From Streptomyces cinerochromogenes (GTDB lineage Bacteria > Actinomycetota > Actinomycetes > Streptomycetales > Streptomycetaceae): a stretch of 64,000 bases of DNA. Location: NCBI RefSeq assembly GCF_014648635.1, contig NZ_BMRM01000006.1:186001-250000 (forward strand), written 5' to 3'. Below are positions 23,401 to 30,581 of this stretch, one piece after another. Each line of letters starts with the position of its first letter. Within the stretch, counting starts at the first letter, position 1. The translations under genes and the position numbers were made by a program. Under the pieces are notes generated by a model. The model did not search any database. It saw nothing but the letters and a program-made list of their open reading frames with translations, and was not told the DNA's origin.

Positions 23401-23505
23401 GATCCCACGGTGGTGGTGCAACGGCTGCTGATCGACACCGGTGGGCTGCCGCAGCTGTATCTGGGGCCGCTGGAGAGCCGGCGGGTGGGGGACGGCCACC
23501 CGTAG
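20434..23505 (+). CDS. GH115-family alpha-glucuronidase, Tat-exported
   Basis: A 1023-aa protein. MSVARRTVLGAGLTAVPVLT is a twin-arginine signal (RR at 5-6) ending near AWAGG. The core has hallmarks of glycoside hydrolase family 115, which removes 4-O-methyl-glucuronic acid from xylan: the N-terminal domain FPVLLGTIGRSPLID, then YRGVFVNDENPALGTW, RLKGNYLWPAVWG, TLGMRGNGDTG and VLTDDNWGNIRKHP in the barrel. A C-terminal beta-rich domain (from about 760) completes the length usual for the family. It is expected outside the cell, for plant-biomass breakdown. ATG 20434 follows GGAGGG. An odd neighbour for the translation operons. Confidence 0.85.
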   Translation: MSVARRTVLGAGLTAVPVLTSAGGAWAGGEGGQDGQGVRRGPDGPVVTDPGAYISFTGGAFSLVGAPVVVSPEDHPGVVRVAGDLRDDLARVTGVRPGSTVGRFPVLLGTIGRSPLIDGLIRSGKLDVTGVRGSWETSLQTVVDHPMPGVERAFVIAGSDPRGTIFGAYDVSYGIGVSPWHWWDDVPPARRDRVWVKPGRFTQGTPAVKYRGVFVNDENPALGTWAPAYFGPGKAPGHPGGFTADFYAKVFEVLLRLKGNYLWPAVWGRAFAEDDPENHRRAAQYGIVMGTSHEAPMMRGIEEWNRHAGSGTDPYGGTGEWSYRRNAEAIRAYWRAGIQRMVDQSFEGVVTLGMRGNGDTGLPDGDGIELMQQIISDQRRIIEEVTGRPASETPQVWTLYKEVQRYWDRGLRAPDDVTVVLTDDNWGNIRKHPDGPRPGGYGLYYHFDYVGAGRNYKWVDTANLRNVWDQLHQAHAYGNHGLWVANVGDLKGNELPTEFFLTYAWDPSRLPLDRVADWEERYARQNFGEAQAREIASLLAEYGRLQARRKPELLNRRITLSGDRVVYDDQQTPYYFAHRELERVTEEWRALGRRAERIERRLPERLRDAWFELAGYAVTATANLYALRHAEFTNLLYAAQGRSAANDRAARAEAALAADFALADRFDSRVADGKWKGFQSQPHIDYGDVDRYGPNAPWQQPEKDDVALPDVLFPAVRRIEVPSGAELGVSVDGAEDAGEWWPGGSSSVASLPPFSPYQTRPRQYVEIFNRGRTPFPYEVSASAPWLRVDRPRGRVDQQVRLEVEVDWSRAPAGRAEATLTVHGAGASVPVRCVAERPSGVRVRGFVEAGGYVAIDAGHYDRAVGRWRRIDGIGRTGAGMTPWPVTSPSRTPGGDSPRLEYEVTLLSAAPEVTVWAHLSPRNPAVPGVPGLRYGVSLDDGPIRTVDITAGADDGALNTVWARHTSDNVNATATTHTVAEPGTHRLKFWMVDPTVVVQRLLIDTGGLPQLYLGPLESRRVGDGHP

Positions 23506-23512
23506 GGGTGGC
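23495..23512. terminator. Short hairpin between convergent genes
   Basis: GCCACCC (23495-23501) and GGGTGGC (23506-23512) form a 7-bp stem with loop GTAG that includes the GH115 stop codon. It lies between the convergent GH115 and kinase genes and may act in both directions. Confidence 0.5.
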
Positions 23513-23571
23513 AGGCCCTCCGTCGGGATCGCCGAAGCCGCCCGTGGCACCGGAGCGCGGGGTGCCGGGCG

Positions 23572-25710
23572 TCAGAAGACCGGCAGGGCCGTCAGCGCGT
23601 CACCGTCCGCGACGAAGACGCGGTTGCCGTCGGCCGTCATCCAGTAGTCCTTGGGGTTCTTGATGATGCGGAAGGCCCACGTGGTCCGGTACAGGGTGGA
23701 GTCGGGGTCGTTGTCACTGCCGTCGTTCGCGCCGTCGGCCACGTTGAGGGCGGCGACCACGCCTTCCTCCGCGTTGACCTCCACGGACCAGAAGCCGTGG
23801 CCCTGGACCGCCAGCGGGCCTTCCGGGTCGCGTTCGAGGAGGAGGTCGTAGGGCCAGCCGCTCTGCTTGCCGTCCTTGATGTCGAACCGGAGAGCCGCTC
23901 CGAGGGCGGCCACGAAGACGTAGGGTCCGTGGATCGCGGCGGGCCCCCAGAAGACCTTTGTGCCGTCCCGGCGCCTCAGGTCCGGGCGCCACAGCTGCTT
24001 GCCGTCAGCGATGCCACGGGCGGTGAAGTACGGGCTGCCGCTCACGAACAGGGTCCCGCCCGTCGCGGCGATTCCCGGCCTGACGTCGTCCTGGTCGCGC
24101 AGCACCCAGACCGTGCGGCCGGTGCGCGTGTCGACGCCGAGGACGTCCCCCGCGTCCGTCGCGACGGCCAGGACGCCCTGGGACACGACGCCCCGCGCCG
24201 TGGCCTTCGTGCCGAGACCGGCATCCGGCTTCACGGTCCAGCGGATCCCCGCGTCGGAGCGGCCCACGCTGCGCAGCCGGCCGTCGTCGGTGACGACGTA
24301 CACCGCCTCGGCGTCGGCCGCGAGGACGCAGGAGGCCTCGGCGGGCGCCGTCCACCTGGGTTCGCCGGTGGACGCGACGAAGGTCAGCAGCCTGCCGTGG
24401 CCGTCGGCGGCGGCTATCAGCCGGTCGGAGAGCGAGACGAAACGGCGTCTCGCCACTGCCTCGGGCGCGGACCACCGCGGTTTCCCGTCGACGACGCCGT
24501 GTGCCGTGATACCGCCCTTGGTGTCCCCGACCACCAGGACGTCGCGTACCGGCAGCGGGGCGGGTGTGCGGGCGCCGAGGGCCGACGGCCGCCTCCAGAG
24601 CGGATCGGGCGTCTGCCCCAGGACGTAGTCCCCCTTGTCCGCCGACAGCAGCCTGGCCTTGGGGGTGCGTGCCGCGGGCGGTATGTCGAAGGGGCCGCTG
24701 TCGTTCTTCCGCCAGAACCACCAGCCGGCGCCGCCCGCACCGGCGAGGGCGACCGGGCCGCCGACCGCGAGGGCCGTCAGCACACGGCGCCGGGAGACAC
24801 CGGCCGGGGCGGCACCGGTGCCGGGCAGCGTGGTCAGCTCGTGCAGGGCGCGTTCCCGGCGCCGCACCTCCTCGGCCAGCGGGCCGGAGCGCCACACGCG
24901 GTCGGCGCCGCGGGGCGGGGCGAAGGCCCGCGCGACGGCGTCCGGGGCGGGCCGGTGCGCGGGATCCTTGGCCAGGCACGGGCCGATGAGCTGCTGGAGG
25001 GCGGCCGGTACCCGGTCCATGCGCGGGGTGCCGTGGACCACCTCGTACTGGACGGCGGCGGCGTGCGAACCGCCGTAGGCGCGCTGCCCGCTCGCCGCGT
25101 ACACCAGCAGGGCGCCCAGGGAGAAGACGTCGGCGGCCGGGCCCACACGCTGTCCGAGAGCCTGTTCCGGCGCCCCGTAGCCCGGGGTCACCGGAATCTG
25201 CCCGGTGGTGGTGAGAGTGAGTCCGTGCTCGGGGCGGGCGATGCCGAAGTCGATGACGCGCGGGCCCGCCGAGGTGAGCACCACGTTGGCGGGTTTCAGG
25301 TCGCGGTGCACCAGGCCGGCGGCGTGGATGTCCCGCAGCGCGTGCGCGAGCGCCGCCGCGAGCGCCCGCACCCCGTTCTCGTCGAGGGGGCCGTGCGCGC
25401 CGACCGCCTCCTCCAGGTTCGGGCCGCTGAGGAACTCGGTCGCGATCCACGGGCGCCCGCCCTCGGTCTGCGTGTCCAGCACCCTGGCCACGCCCGGGCT
25501 GCTGACCGCCTGCGCCATCCGGGCCTCGCGCACGAAGCGCTGACCGAGCTGGGGGTCGTCCGCGAGATGGCGGTGCAGCACCTTCACCGCGGCCGTCCGC
25601 CCGTCGCGGTCCTGCCCGACGTACACCTTGCCCATGCCGCCCTCGCCGAGCACGCCGAGGATGCGGTAGGGCCCCAGGCGGATCGGGTCTCCGGTGTCCA
25701 GTGGCTTCAT
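23572..25710 (-). CDS. Serine/threonine kinase with membrane helix and PQQ-type beta-propeller
   Basis: A 712-aa protein. The kinase domain (about 10-265) is complete: glycine loop LGEGGMG (21-27), Lys43 in AVKVL, HRDLKPAN with Asp137, DFG at 154-156 and APE at 180-182. Residues 304-311 read AGVSRRRV, a twin-arginine-like motif placed just before the single membrane helix (about 311-332). The rest (about 345-712) has repeated GxVLAVATDAGDVLGVDTRTG-type blades of a PQQ-like propeller, expected outside the cell as a sensor. It follows the next kinase gene by 18 nt, so they are probably one operon. Confidence 0.92.
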   Translation of the reverse strand: MKPLDTGDPIRLGPYRILGVLGEGGMGKVYVGQDRDGRTAAVKVLHRHLADDPQLGQRFVREARMAQAVSSPGVARVLDTQTEGGRPWIATEFLSGPNLEEAVGAHGPLDENGVRALAAALAHALRDIHAAGLVHRDLKPANVVLTSAGPRVIDFGIARPEHGLTLTTTGQIPVTPGYGAPEQALGQRVGPAADVFSLGALLVYAASGQRAYGGSHAAAVQYEVVHGTPRMDRVPAALQQLIGPCLAKDPAHRPAPDAVARAFAPPRGADRVWRSGPLAEEVRRRERALHELTTLPGTGAAPAGVSRRRVLTALAVGGPVALAGAGGAGWWFWRKNDSGPFDIPPAARTPKARLLSADKGDYVLGQTPDPLWRRPSALGARTPAPLPVRDVLVVGDTKGGITAHGVVDGKPRWSAPEAVARRRFVSLSDRLIAAADGHGRLLTFVASTGEPRWTAPAEASCVLAADAEAVYVVTDDGRLRSVGRSDAGIRWTVKPDAGLGTKATARGVVSQGVLAVATDAGDVLGVDTRTGRTVWVLRDQDDVRPGIAATGGTLFVSGSPYFTARGIADGKQLWRPDLRRRDGTKVFWGPAAIHGPYVFVAALGAALRFDIKDGKQSGWPYDLLLERDPEGPLAVQGHGFWSVEVNAEEGVVAALNVADGANDGSDNDPDSTLYRTTWAFRIIKNPKDYWMTADGNRVFVADGDALTALPVF

Positions 25711-25728
25711 GTCTGCTGACCTCGGATC

Positions 25729-27930
25729 TCAGAGGAGCGGATAACCGGCGGCGTAGCCGTCGCCCAGGGCGATCAGGCGCCGTGAGGCCGGGTGGGCGAA
25801 GTAGCGGGCCGCGGCGGTGGCCTTGACGGGGCGGGACGTGCCGCCGTCGGCCAGCGCGACGGCCGTCAGGTGCGACGACGCCCTGCGGTACACGTAGGCG
25901 GCACCGACGACGGGCGGCGCGCCGAGGTCGGCGGCGGTCGCGCCGCCGCCCTTCTCCGTCCAGCGCGGTGCGCCGCTGCCGGCGTCGACCGCGACGACCC
26001 CGCGTCCCGACTCCACCGCGTACACCACCCCGTCGCGGACGGCGGGCGGGCTGTAGACGGCTCCCGCGGAGCCCTTGCCGTAGCGCCAGGCGACCTCGCC
26101 GTCGTCCAGGGCGAGCGCGAGCAGCCCGCCCGCCGACGGGTAGACATGCCGGTCGTCGACGGCCAGGTGGGCCCGGCTGAAGGCGGGCTGTCCGCTGGCG
26201 AGCGGGCGGCTCCACAGCTGCCGTCCGGTGCCGGTGTCCCGCACGACGAGCCGGGTGGCGCCCTCGGCGGACTGCTGGACGAGGACGAGGCGCTCGCCCG
26301 ACACCCGGGCCGACAGGAAGTGGAACCGCTCGTTGCCGTCAGGGCGTGCCGGGAGGGGGACGTCCCACAGCTTCTTGCGGGCGTTCAGGTCGAGGGCGAG
26401 CAGGTGCCAGCTCTGGCCCTTGCGGAAGGCGTTGCCGCGCGGCGGGGCGGAGGGCTGGGGGCCCCGGCCGCCGACCGCGTAGACGGCGGTGCCGGAGGCG
26501 CACAGCAGCTGGGTCCCGTACAGGCCGCCGTTGAAGTCCTCCAGTTCCAGGGAGGGGTCCTGGGGTCTGCCGTCGGCGAGGCCGACGGGGCGGACGGACA
26601 GCGGACCGGCCTCGTGCGCGGTGTAGTCGAGCGCGTGGATCCGCCGTCCGTCGGTGACGGTGAGGTGGGCGAACAACACGCCGGGATCGGCCCACAGCGA
26701 CTTCCCCGACGCCGGCTCCAGCCCCTTGACGCCGACCGACTCCCCGACGACCACCAGCCGGTCGAGCAGCAGGGGGGCCGGCGGGACCGGCGGCTGGTCG
26801 GTGTACTCGGCCACCACCTGCCAGCGCAGGTCCCACGCGGGCCGCGCCGGGCCGGTCGGCGCCGGGCGCGCGGGAGTGCCGCCGCCCCTGCGGCCGAGCC
26901 AGGCCCAGGCACCCGCTCCGGCCGCGGCGACACCGAGGGCGGAACCCGCGCCGAGGGACAGCAGCCTGCGGCGGGACACGCCCGCCGGGGCGGCGTCGGC
27001 CCCGGTCCCGGGCAGGCCGTGCCCGGCCGGGGGCGGCAGCCGGTGCGGCTCGGCCCGCCAGACGCCGGCGGCCCGCCGGGCGATGTCCACGAGCACCGGC
27101 TCCGGCAGACAGTCCGCGAAGTCCTGTTCGGCGCCGCCCAGCCGGGCCCGCAGTTCGCCGGTCGTGGGTCGCTGCCGCGGGTCCTTGGCGAAGCACGGGC
27201 CCAGGACGGCGGCGAGGCCGGCCGGGACCCCGGTCAGGTCCGGTTCGGCGTACCGCACCCGGTACAGCAGGTCCGCCGCCTGTCCCAGGCCGAACGGCCC
27301 CCTGCCCGTCGCGGCGTGGACCAGCACCCCGGCCAGGGCGAACACGTCACCGGCCGGGGTGTGTTCCTCGCCCGCCGCCTGCTCGGGCGACATGAAGGCG
27401 GGCGTGCCCGCCGCGGCCCCGGTCCGGGTGAGGCGGTCGTCGCCGAGCGCCCGGGCGATGCCGAAGTCGATGACCTTGGGGCCGTCGGCCGTCAGCATGA
27501 TGTTGGACGGCTTCAGGTCCCGGTGGACGACGTCCGAGTCGTGCAGCTGGGCCAGCGCGGCGCACAGGCGGGCGCCGACGGCCCGGACCGCCCGCTCCGG
27601 CAGCGGCCCGCTCAGCCGGACGGCGTCGTCCAGGGGCGGCCCGATCAGGTACTCCGTGGCCAGCCAGGGCGTCTCGTGGACGAGGTCGGCGTCGAAGACC
27701 CGTGCGCCGTGCTCGCCGCCGATGACCCGGGCGGCGTCCGTCTCCAGCCGGAACCGGGTCCGGAAGACGGGGTCCGCGGCGATGCGGGCGTGCATCGTCT
27801 TGAGGGCGGCGACGCGTCCGGTGTCCGAACGGCCGAGGTAGACCGTGCCCATGCCGCCGCTGCCGAGGCGGGCGATCAGGTGGTAGGGGCCGAGCCGCGC
27901 GGGGTCGTCGTGGGCGAGGGGCGAGAACAT
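25729..27930 (-). CDS. Serine/threonine kinase with membrane helix and PQQ-type beta-propeller, second copy
   Basis: A 733-aa paralogue of the downstream kinase. The kinase domain has LGSGGMG (22-28), Lys44, HRDLKPSN with Asp138 and DFG at 155-157. PAGVSRRRLLSLG (316-328) again places SRRRLL directly before the membrane helix (about 323-345). The propeller region follows, with VLVVG-like strands, LALDLNARKKLWDVPL and LLALALDDGEVAWRYGKG blades. Its ATG overlaps the stop of the upstream pseudokinase gene as TGATG, showing translational coupling. The two kinases keep the same architecture but are well diverged, pointing to an old duplication. Confidence 0.92.
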   Translation of the reverse strand: MFSPLAHDDPARLGPYHLIARLGSGGMGTVYLGRSDTGRVAALKTMHARIAADPVFRTRFRLETDAARVIGGEHGARVFDADLVHETPWLATEYLIGPPLDDAVRLSGPLPERAVRAVGARLCAALAQLHDSDVVHRDLKPSNIMLTADGPKVIDFGIARALGDDRLTRTGAAAGTPAFMSPEQAAGEEHTPAGDVFALAGVLVHAATGRGPFGLGQAADLLYRVRYAEPDLTGVPAGLAAVLGPCFAKDPRQRPTTGELRARLGGAEQDFADCLPEPVLVDIARRAAGVWRAEPHRLPPPAGHGLPGTGADAAPAGVSRRRLLSLGAGSALGVAAAGAGAWAWLGRRGGGTPARPAPTGPARPAWDLRWQVVAEYTDQPPVPPAPLLLDRLVVVGESVGVKGLEPASGKSLWADPGVLFAHLTVTDGRRIHALDYTAHEAGPLSVRPVGLADGRPQDPSLELEDFNGGLYGTQLLCASGTAVYAVGGRGPQPSAPPRGNAFRKGQSWHLLALDLNARKKLWDVPLPARPDGNERFHFLSARVSGERLVLVQQSAEGATRLVVRDTGTGRQLWSRPLASGQPAFSRAHLAVDDRHVYPSAGGLLALALDDGEVAWRYGKGSAGAVYSPPAVRDGVVYAVESGRGVVAVDAGSGAPRWTEKGGGATAADLGAPPVVGAAYVYRRASSHLTAVALADGGTSRPVKATAAARYFAHPASRRLIALGDGYAAGYPLL

Positions 27931-28877
27931 CAGGGCCGCGTCTCCTGGGCGTGCGCGGGAACCGGGGCCGCGAGGACGCCGGCCGACTGACGGGCGAGGG
28001 CGGCGACGATCCGGGCCGGGAGGGGGAACGGGGGGCCGTCGAGAACGGTGGGTACGGGTGCGAGGGGGTCCGGGAGTGCCTGCGGCCGCAGCGGGAGGGG
28101 CGCCGACAGGCCGGCCGCGAGATCGGCCGCCGACGGCCGCCGGGCCGGGTCACGGGCCAGGCATGCGGTGATCGGCTCACGCAGCGACGCGGGAAGCTCC
28201 TCGCGCTCCGGGACGGTGTACCCGGTGCTCGCGTACGACAGCACGGCACCGAGCGCGTACACGTCGCCGAGCGGCCGGGGTCGTCCGCCCTGCGCCTGCT
28301 CCGGCGCCAGGCACCCGGGATCCAGTCCGGGCTTCCCCAACCGCTGCTCGCTCTCCGGAGCTGCGGCGCGCACCGCGCCGAAGCAGGCCAGCACCGGTCC
28401 GTCCACGCCCAGCAGCACGGCCGCGGGGGAGACGCCGGCATGCGCCACGCCCCGCGCGTGGGCGGTGGCCAGCGTGCGGGCGAGGGCCGCGCCGAGGGCG
28501 CGTACCACGGCCTCCGGCAGCGGTCCGCCGTGCGCGGCGAGGGCGGCGGTCAGGGGCAGCACGGGGGTGTACGGCGCCGCGTGCCACACCGGTACGGCAG
28601 CCCCGTCCACCTCCGCGACGGGCGCGAGACCGGGTAGCGCCAGCCGCCGGGCCTCCTCGGCCTCGGCGGCCCAGCGGGCGGGGTCGGCTCCGGGGTGCGG
28701 CACCTGCACGAGGACCGTGCGCCGGCCGTCGGCACTCCGGGCGACATACCGGCGATCGGGTGTCCGGTGCCGCTCGGCCTCGTCGTCCACCCCGGCCAGG
28801 ACCGCGTACGGCCCGACCCACAGCGGGTCGTCCTGGCGCAGCCGCCTCATGCGCGCGTTCCCCCCGGTCGTCGGCAC
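27930..28877 (-). CDS. Pseudokinase, degenerate serine/threonine kinase-like protein
   Basis: A 315-aa protein with the length and order of a kinase domain but without catalytic residues. The lysine strand reads TVLVQVPH (Lys to Gln58), the catalytic loop HAGVSPAAVLL (146-156) replaces HRDLKPANVLL, and CFG (165-167) replaces DFG. The APEQ segment (191-194) and the GDVYALGAVLSYASTG helix remain, so the fold is kept. There is no membrane helix. A second possible start is ATG at 28850 (MRRLRQDDPLW). It overlaps the next kinase gene by TGATG and may act as a regulatory partner of the active kinases (inference). Confidence 0.85.
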   Translation of the reverse strand: MPTTGGNARMRRLRQDDPLWVGPYAVLAGVDDEAERHRTPDRRYVARSADGRRTVLVQVPHPGADPARWAAEAEEARRLALPGLAPVAEVDGAAVPVWHAAPYTPVLPLTAALAAHGGPLPEAVVRALGAALARTLATAHARGVAHAGVSPAAVLLGVDGPVLACFGAVRAAAPESEQRLGKPGLDPGCLAPEQAQGGRPRPLGDVYALGAVLSYASTGYTVPEREELPASLREPITACLARDPARRPSAADLAAGLSAPLPLRPQALPDPLAPVPTVLDGPPFPLPARIVAALARQSAGVLAAPVPAHAQETRP

Positions 28878-28889
28878 AGGGGAGAGATC

Positions 28890-29345
28890 TTACCGGGGGG
28901 AGTCGGGGCCGCTCCGGGGTGTGGGAAGAGCGACCTCCGCCCAGACGGTCTTGCGCGGGTGCCGCCCCTCGGTGACGCCCCAGCGGTCGGCGAGCGCCGC
29001 CACGAGCATCAGACCGCGGCCCGATTCGCCGTCCTCGGCCGGAGTGGTGAGCCGGGGCAGCCGGTCACCGCGCGTGTCGGTGACCTCGATGCGGAGGACG
29101 CCGCCGACGACGTAGAGCAGCAGCTGGAAGTCGCGGCCGGGCACGCGGCCGTGGGTGGCGGCGTTGGCGGCGAGTTCGGCGACGATCTGCGTCGGCGCCT
29201 CCAACGGCAGCCCCCACGTGCGCAGTTGCTGCTCGGTGAGCAGCCGGGCGAGACGGGCGCCGCGTGGCGTGGGGGACAGGCGGACGCTGAAGTGGGGGAT
29301 GGTGCCGCCGAGTTGGTTTTCCGGGGCAGCCATTTCTTGATTCAT
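28890..29345 (-). CDS. GHKL ATPase, anti-sigma-factor-like (RsbW/SpoIIAB type)
   Basis: A 151-aa protein with the HATPase_c_2 pattern: N box VAELAANAATHG with Asn61, G1 box VTDTRGDRLP around Asp90, and G2 box ESGRGLMLVAALADRWGV at about 107-124. Such single-domain Streptomyces ATPases are related to anti-sigma kinases, and many sit beside WhiJ/DUF397 genes. The start MNQEMAAPEN (29345) is chosen because upstream sequence is the divergent promoter region; ATG 29333 is possible. It ends 12 nt before the pseudokinase gene in the same direction, so it may head a four-gene operon. Confidence 0.85.
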   Translation of the reverse strand: MNQEMAAPENQLGGTIPHFSVRLSPTPRGARLARLLTEQQLRTWGLPLEAPTQIVAELAANAATHGRVPGRDFQLLLYVVGGVLRIEVTDTRGDRLPRLTTPAEDGESGRGLMLVAALADRWGVTEGRHPRKTVWAEVALPTPRSGPDSPR

Positions 29346-29408
29346 GTCACTGAGCGTGGCGGAATCTGCTTCCGTGAAGGGAGTGACTGCGCCTGTGCGT
29401 ACGGTGAC

Positions 29409-29446
29409 TGTCCCGGCTTTGTCTCGGCTGTCTCGGCTGTCCCGGG
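29409..29446 (+). repeat. TGTCTCGGC direct repeats in the divergent promoter region
   Basis: Nine-base units begin at 29409, 29420, 29429 and 29438 (TGTCCCGGC, TGTCTCGGC twice, TGTCCCGGG), three of them head to tail. They lie in the 139-nt gap between the divergent ATPase and XRE genes and could be an operator for the XRE regulator. Role inferred. Confidence 0.5.
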
Positions 29447-29484
29447 CGTTGTACGGGTACGGAGTGCGCGCCGGAGGAGGAGCG

Positions 29485-30330
29485 ATGGGTGAGGGAGTGG
29501 ACGAGGCCGGCTGGGACGTCGAGCCCGGCGACGAGATCGAGCCGGTGGTCCAGGCGGTGGGGCGCCTGCTCAAGGTCTGCCGGGAGGCGGCCGGGGTCTC
29601 GGTGCCCGAGCTGGGCGAGGCCATGGGCTACGGCGAGGACATGATCCGCAAGATCGAGCGCGGGGCGCGGATCCCCCGGCCGGAGCTGCTGGACAGGGCG
29701 GACACGTTCCTGAAGGCGCAGGGCCATCTGAGGGCCTTCACGGAGGACATGAAGAAGGCCCGCTATCCGAAGAAGGTGCGGGAGCTGGCGGAGATGGAGG
29801 GGCGGGCGGTGGAGATGCTGCTTTACAGCAACCACAACATCCACGGCCTGTTGCAGACGGAGGAGTACGCGCGAGCGCTGCTGCGCACCTGGCGTCCGGC
29901 CTACTCACCGGATCAGCTGGAGCGCATGCTGGCCGGGCGCATGGCACGGAAGTCCGTCTTCGACCGCTCGCCCGCACCGGAGTTCAGCTTCGTCCAGGAA
30001 GAGGTGACGCTGCGGCGCCCGGTCGGGGACACAATGGTGCTGCGCCGTCAGCTCGAACACATGCTGGAGGTGGCCCGGTTGCCGTTCGTGGAGCTTCAAG
30101 TCATGCCGACCACGCGCGCGAACCACCCTGGAACGGGTGGGCTGATCGAAGTGCTGAAATTCGTGGACGGGACGGGAGTTGGCCGTACCGACGGTGACTT
30201 CTCTGGTCGCCCGGTCTCGAACCCGAGGCAGCTCCGTGTTCTTGATCTGCGCTATGGCATCATCCGGGCTCAGGCGCTCACGCCAGAGGAGTCTCTGGTC
30301 TTCATCGAGCAAGCGCTGGGAGAACTATGA
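29485..30330 (+). CDS. XRE-family regulator with DUF5753 domain (WhiJ-like)
   Basis: A 281-aa protein. An N-terminal helix-turn-helix (about 17-75; VQAVGRLLKVCREAAGVSVPELGEAMGYGEDMIRKIERGARIP, in parts) is followed by the DUF5753 domain, with YSNHNIHGLLQTEEYARALL, FVQEEVTLRRPVG and a C-terminal LTPEESLVFIEQAL. This architecture is the WhiJ-like family of Streptomyces development and antibiotic loci. ATG 29485 follows GGAGGAGG; the open frame upstream runs through the promoter region. Its stop overlaps the DUF397 start as ATGA. Probably controls its own divergent region. Confidence 0.9.
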   Translation: MGEGVDEAGWDVEPGDEIEPVVQAVGRLLKVCREAAGVSVPELGEAMGYGEDMIRKIERGARIPRPELLDRADTFLKAQGHLRAFTEDMKKARYPKKVRELAEMEGRAVEMLLYSNHNIHGLLQTEEYARALLRTWRPAYSPDQLERMLAGRMARKSVFDRSPAPEFSFVQEEVTLRRPVGDTMVLRRQLEHMLEVARLPFVELQVMPTTRANHPGTGGLIEVLKFVDGTGVGRTDGDFSGRPVSNPRQLRVLDLRYGIIRAQALTPEESLVFIEQALGEL

Positions 30331-30581
30331 GCACCCCGGAACTCCACTGGTTCAAGAGCGGCCACAGCGACAGCAGCAACGGCAACGACTGCCTCGAAGT
30401 CGCGCTCCACTGGTTCAAGAGCAGCTACAGCAGCAGTAGCAACGGCAACGACTGCCTCGAAGTCGCCCCCACCCCCACCACCATCCACATCCGCGACTCC
30501 AAGAACACCGAGGGGCCCCGCCTCGCCGTCACTCCCGCCACCTGGGCCGCATTCCTCACGTACGCCTCACGGAACGCCTAG
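30327..30581 (+). CDS. DUF397 protein (BldB-like partner) with internally duplicated motif
   Basis: An 84-aa protein. The DUF397 hallmark (Trp-Phe-Lys-Ser ... Cys-Leu-Glu-Val-Ala) appears twice in tandem, residues 6-26 and 27-47, then the normal C-terminal part IHIRDSKNTEGPRLAVTPATW follows once. Family members usually carry the motif once and are about 60-65 aa. Its ATG overlaps the regulator's TGA, so the pair is translationally coupled. DUF397 proteins work as partners of the XRE/DUF5753 regulators. The duplication is recent at the DNA level. Confidence 0.88.
   Translation: MSTPELHWFKSGHSDSSNGNDCLEVALHWFKSSYSSSSNGNDCLEVAPTPTTIHIRDSKNTEGPRLAVTPATWAAFLTYASRNA
30342..30467 (+). repeat. 63-nt tandem duplication inside the DUF397 gene
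   Basis: Two in-frame copies, 30342-30404 and 30405-30467, are nearly identical at both ends. They differ mainly in the middle, where GGCCACAGCGACAGCAGC is replaced by AGCTACAGCAGCAGTAGC. The length is a multiple of three, so the frame is kept. Confidence 0.92.
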
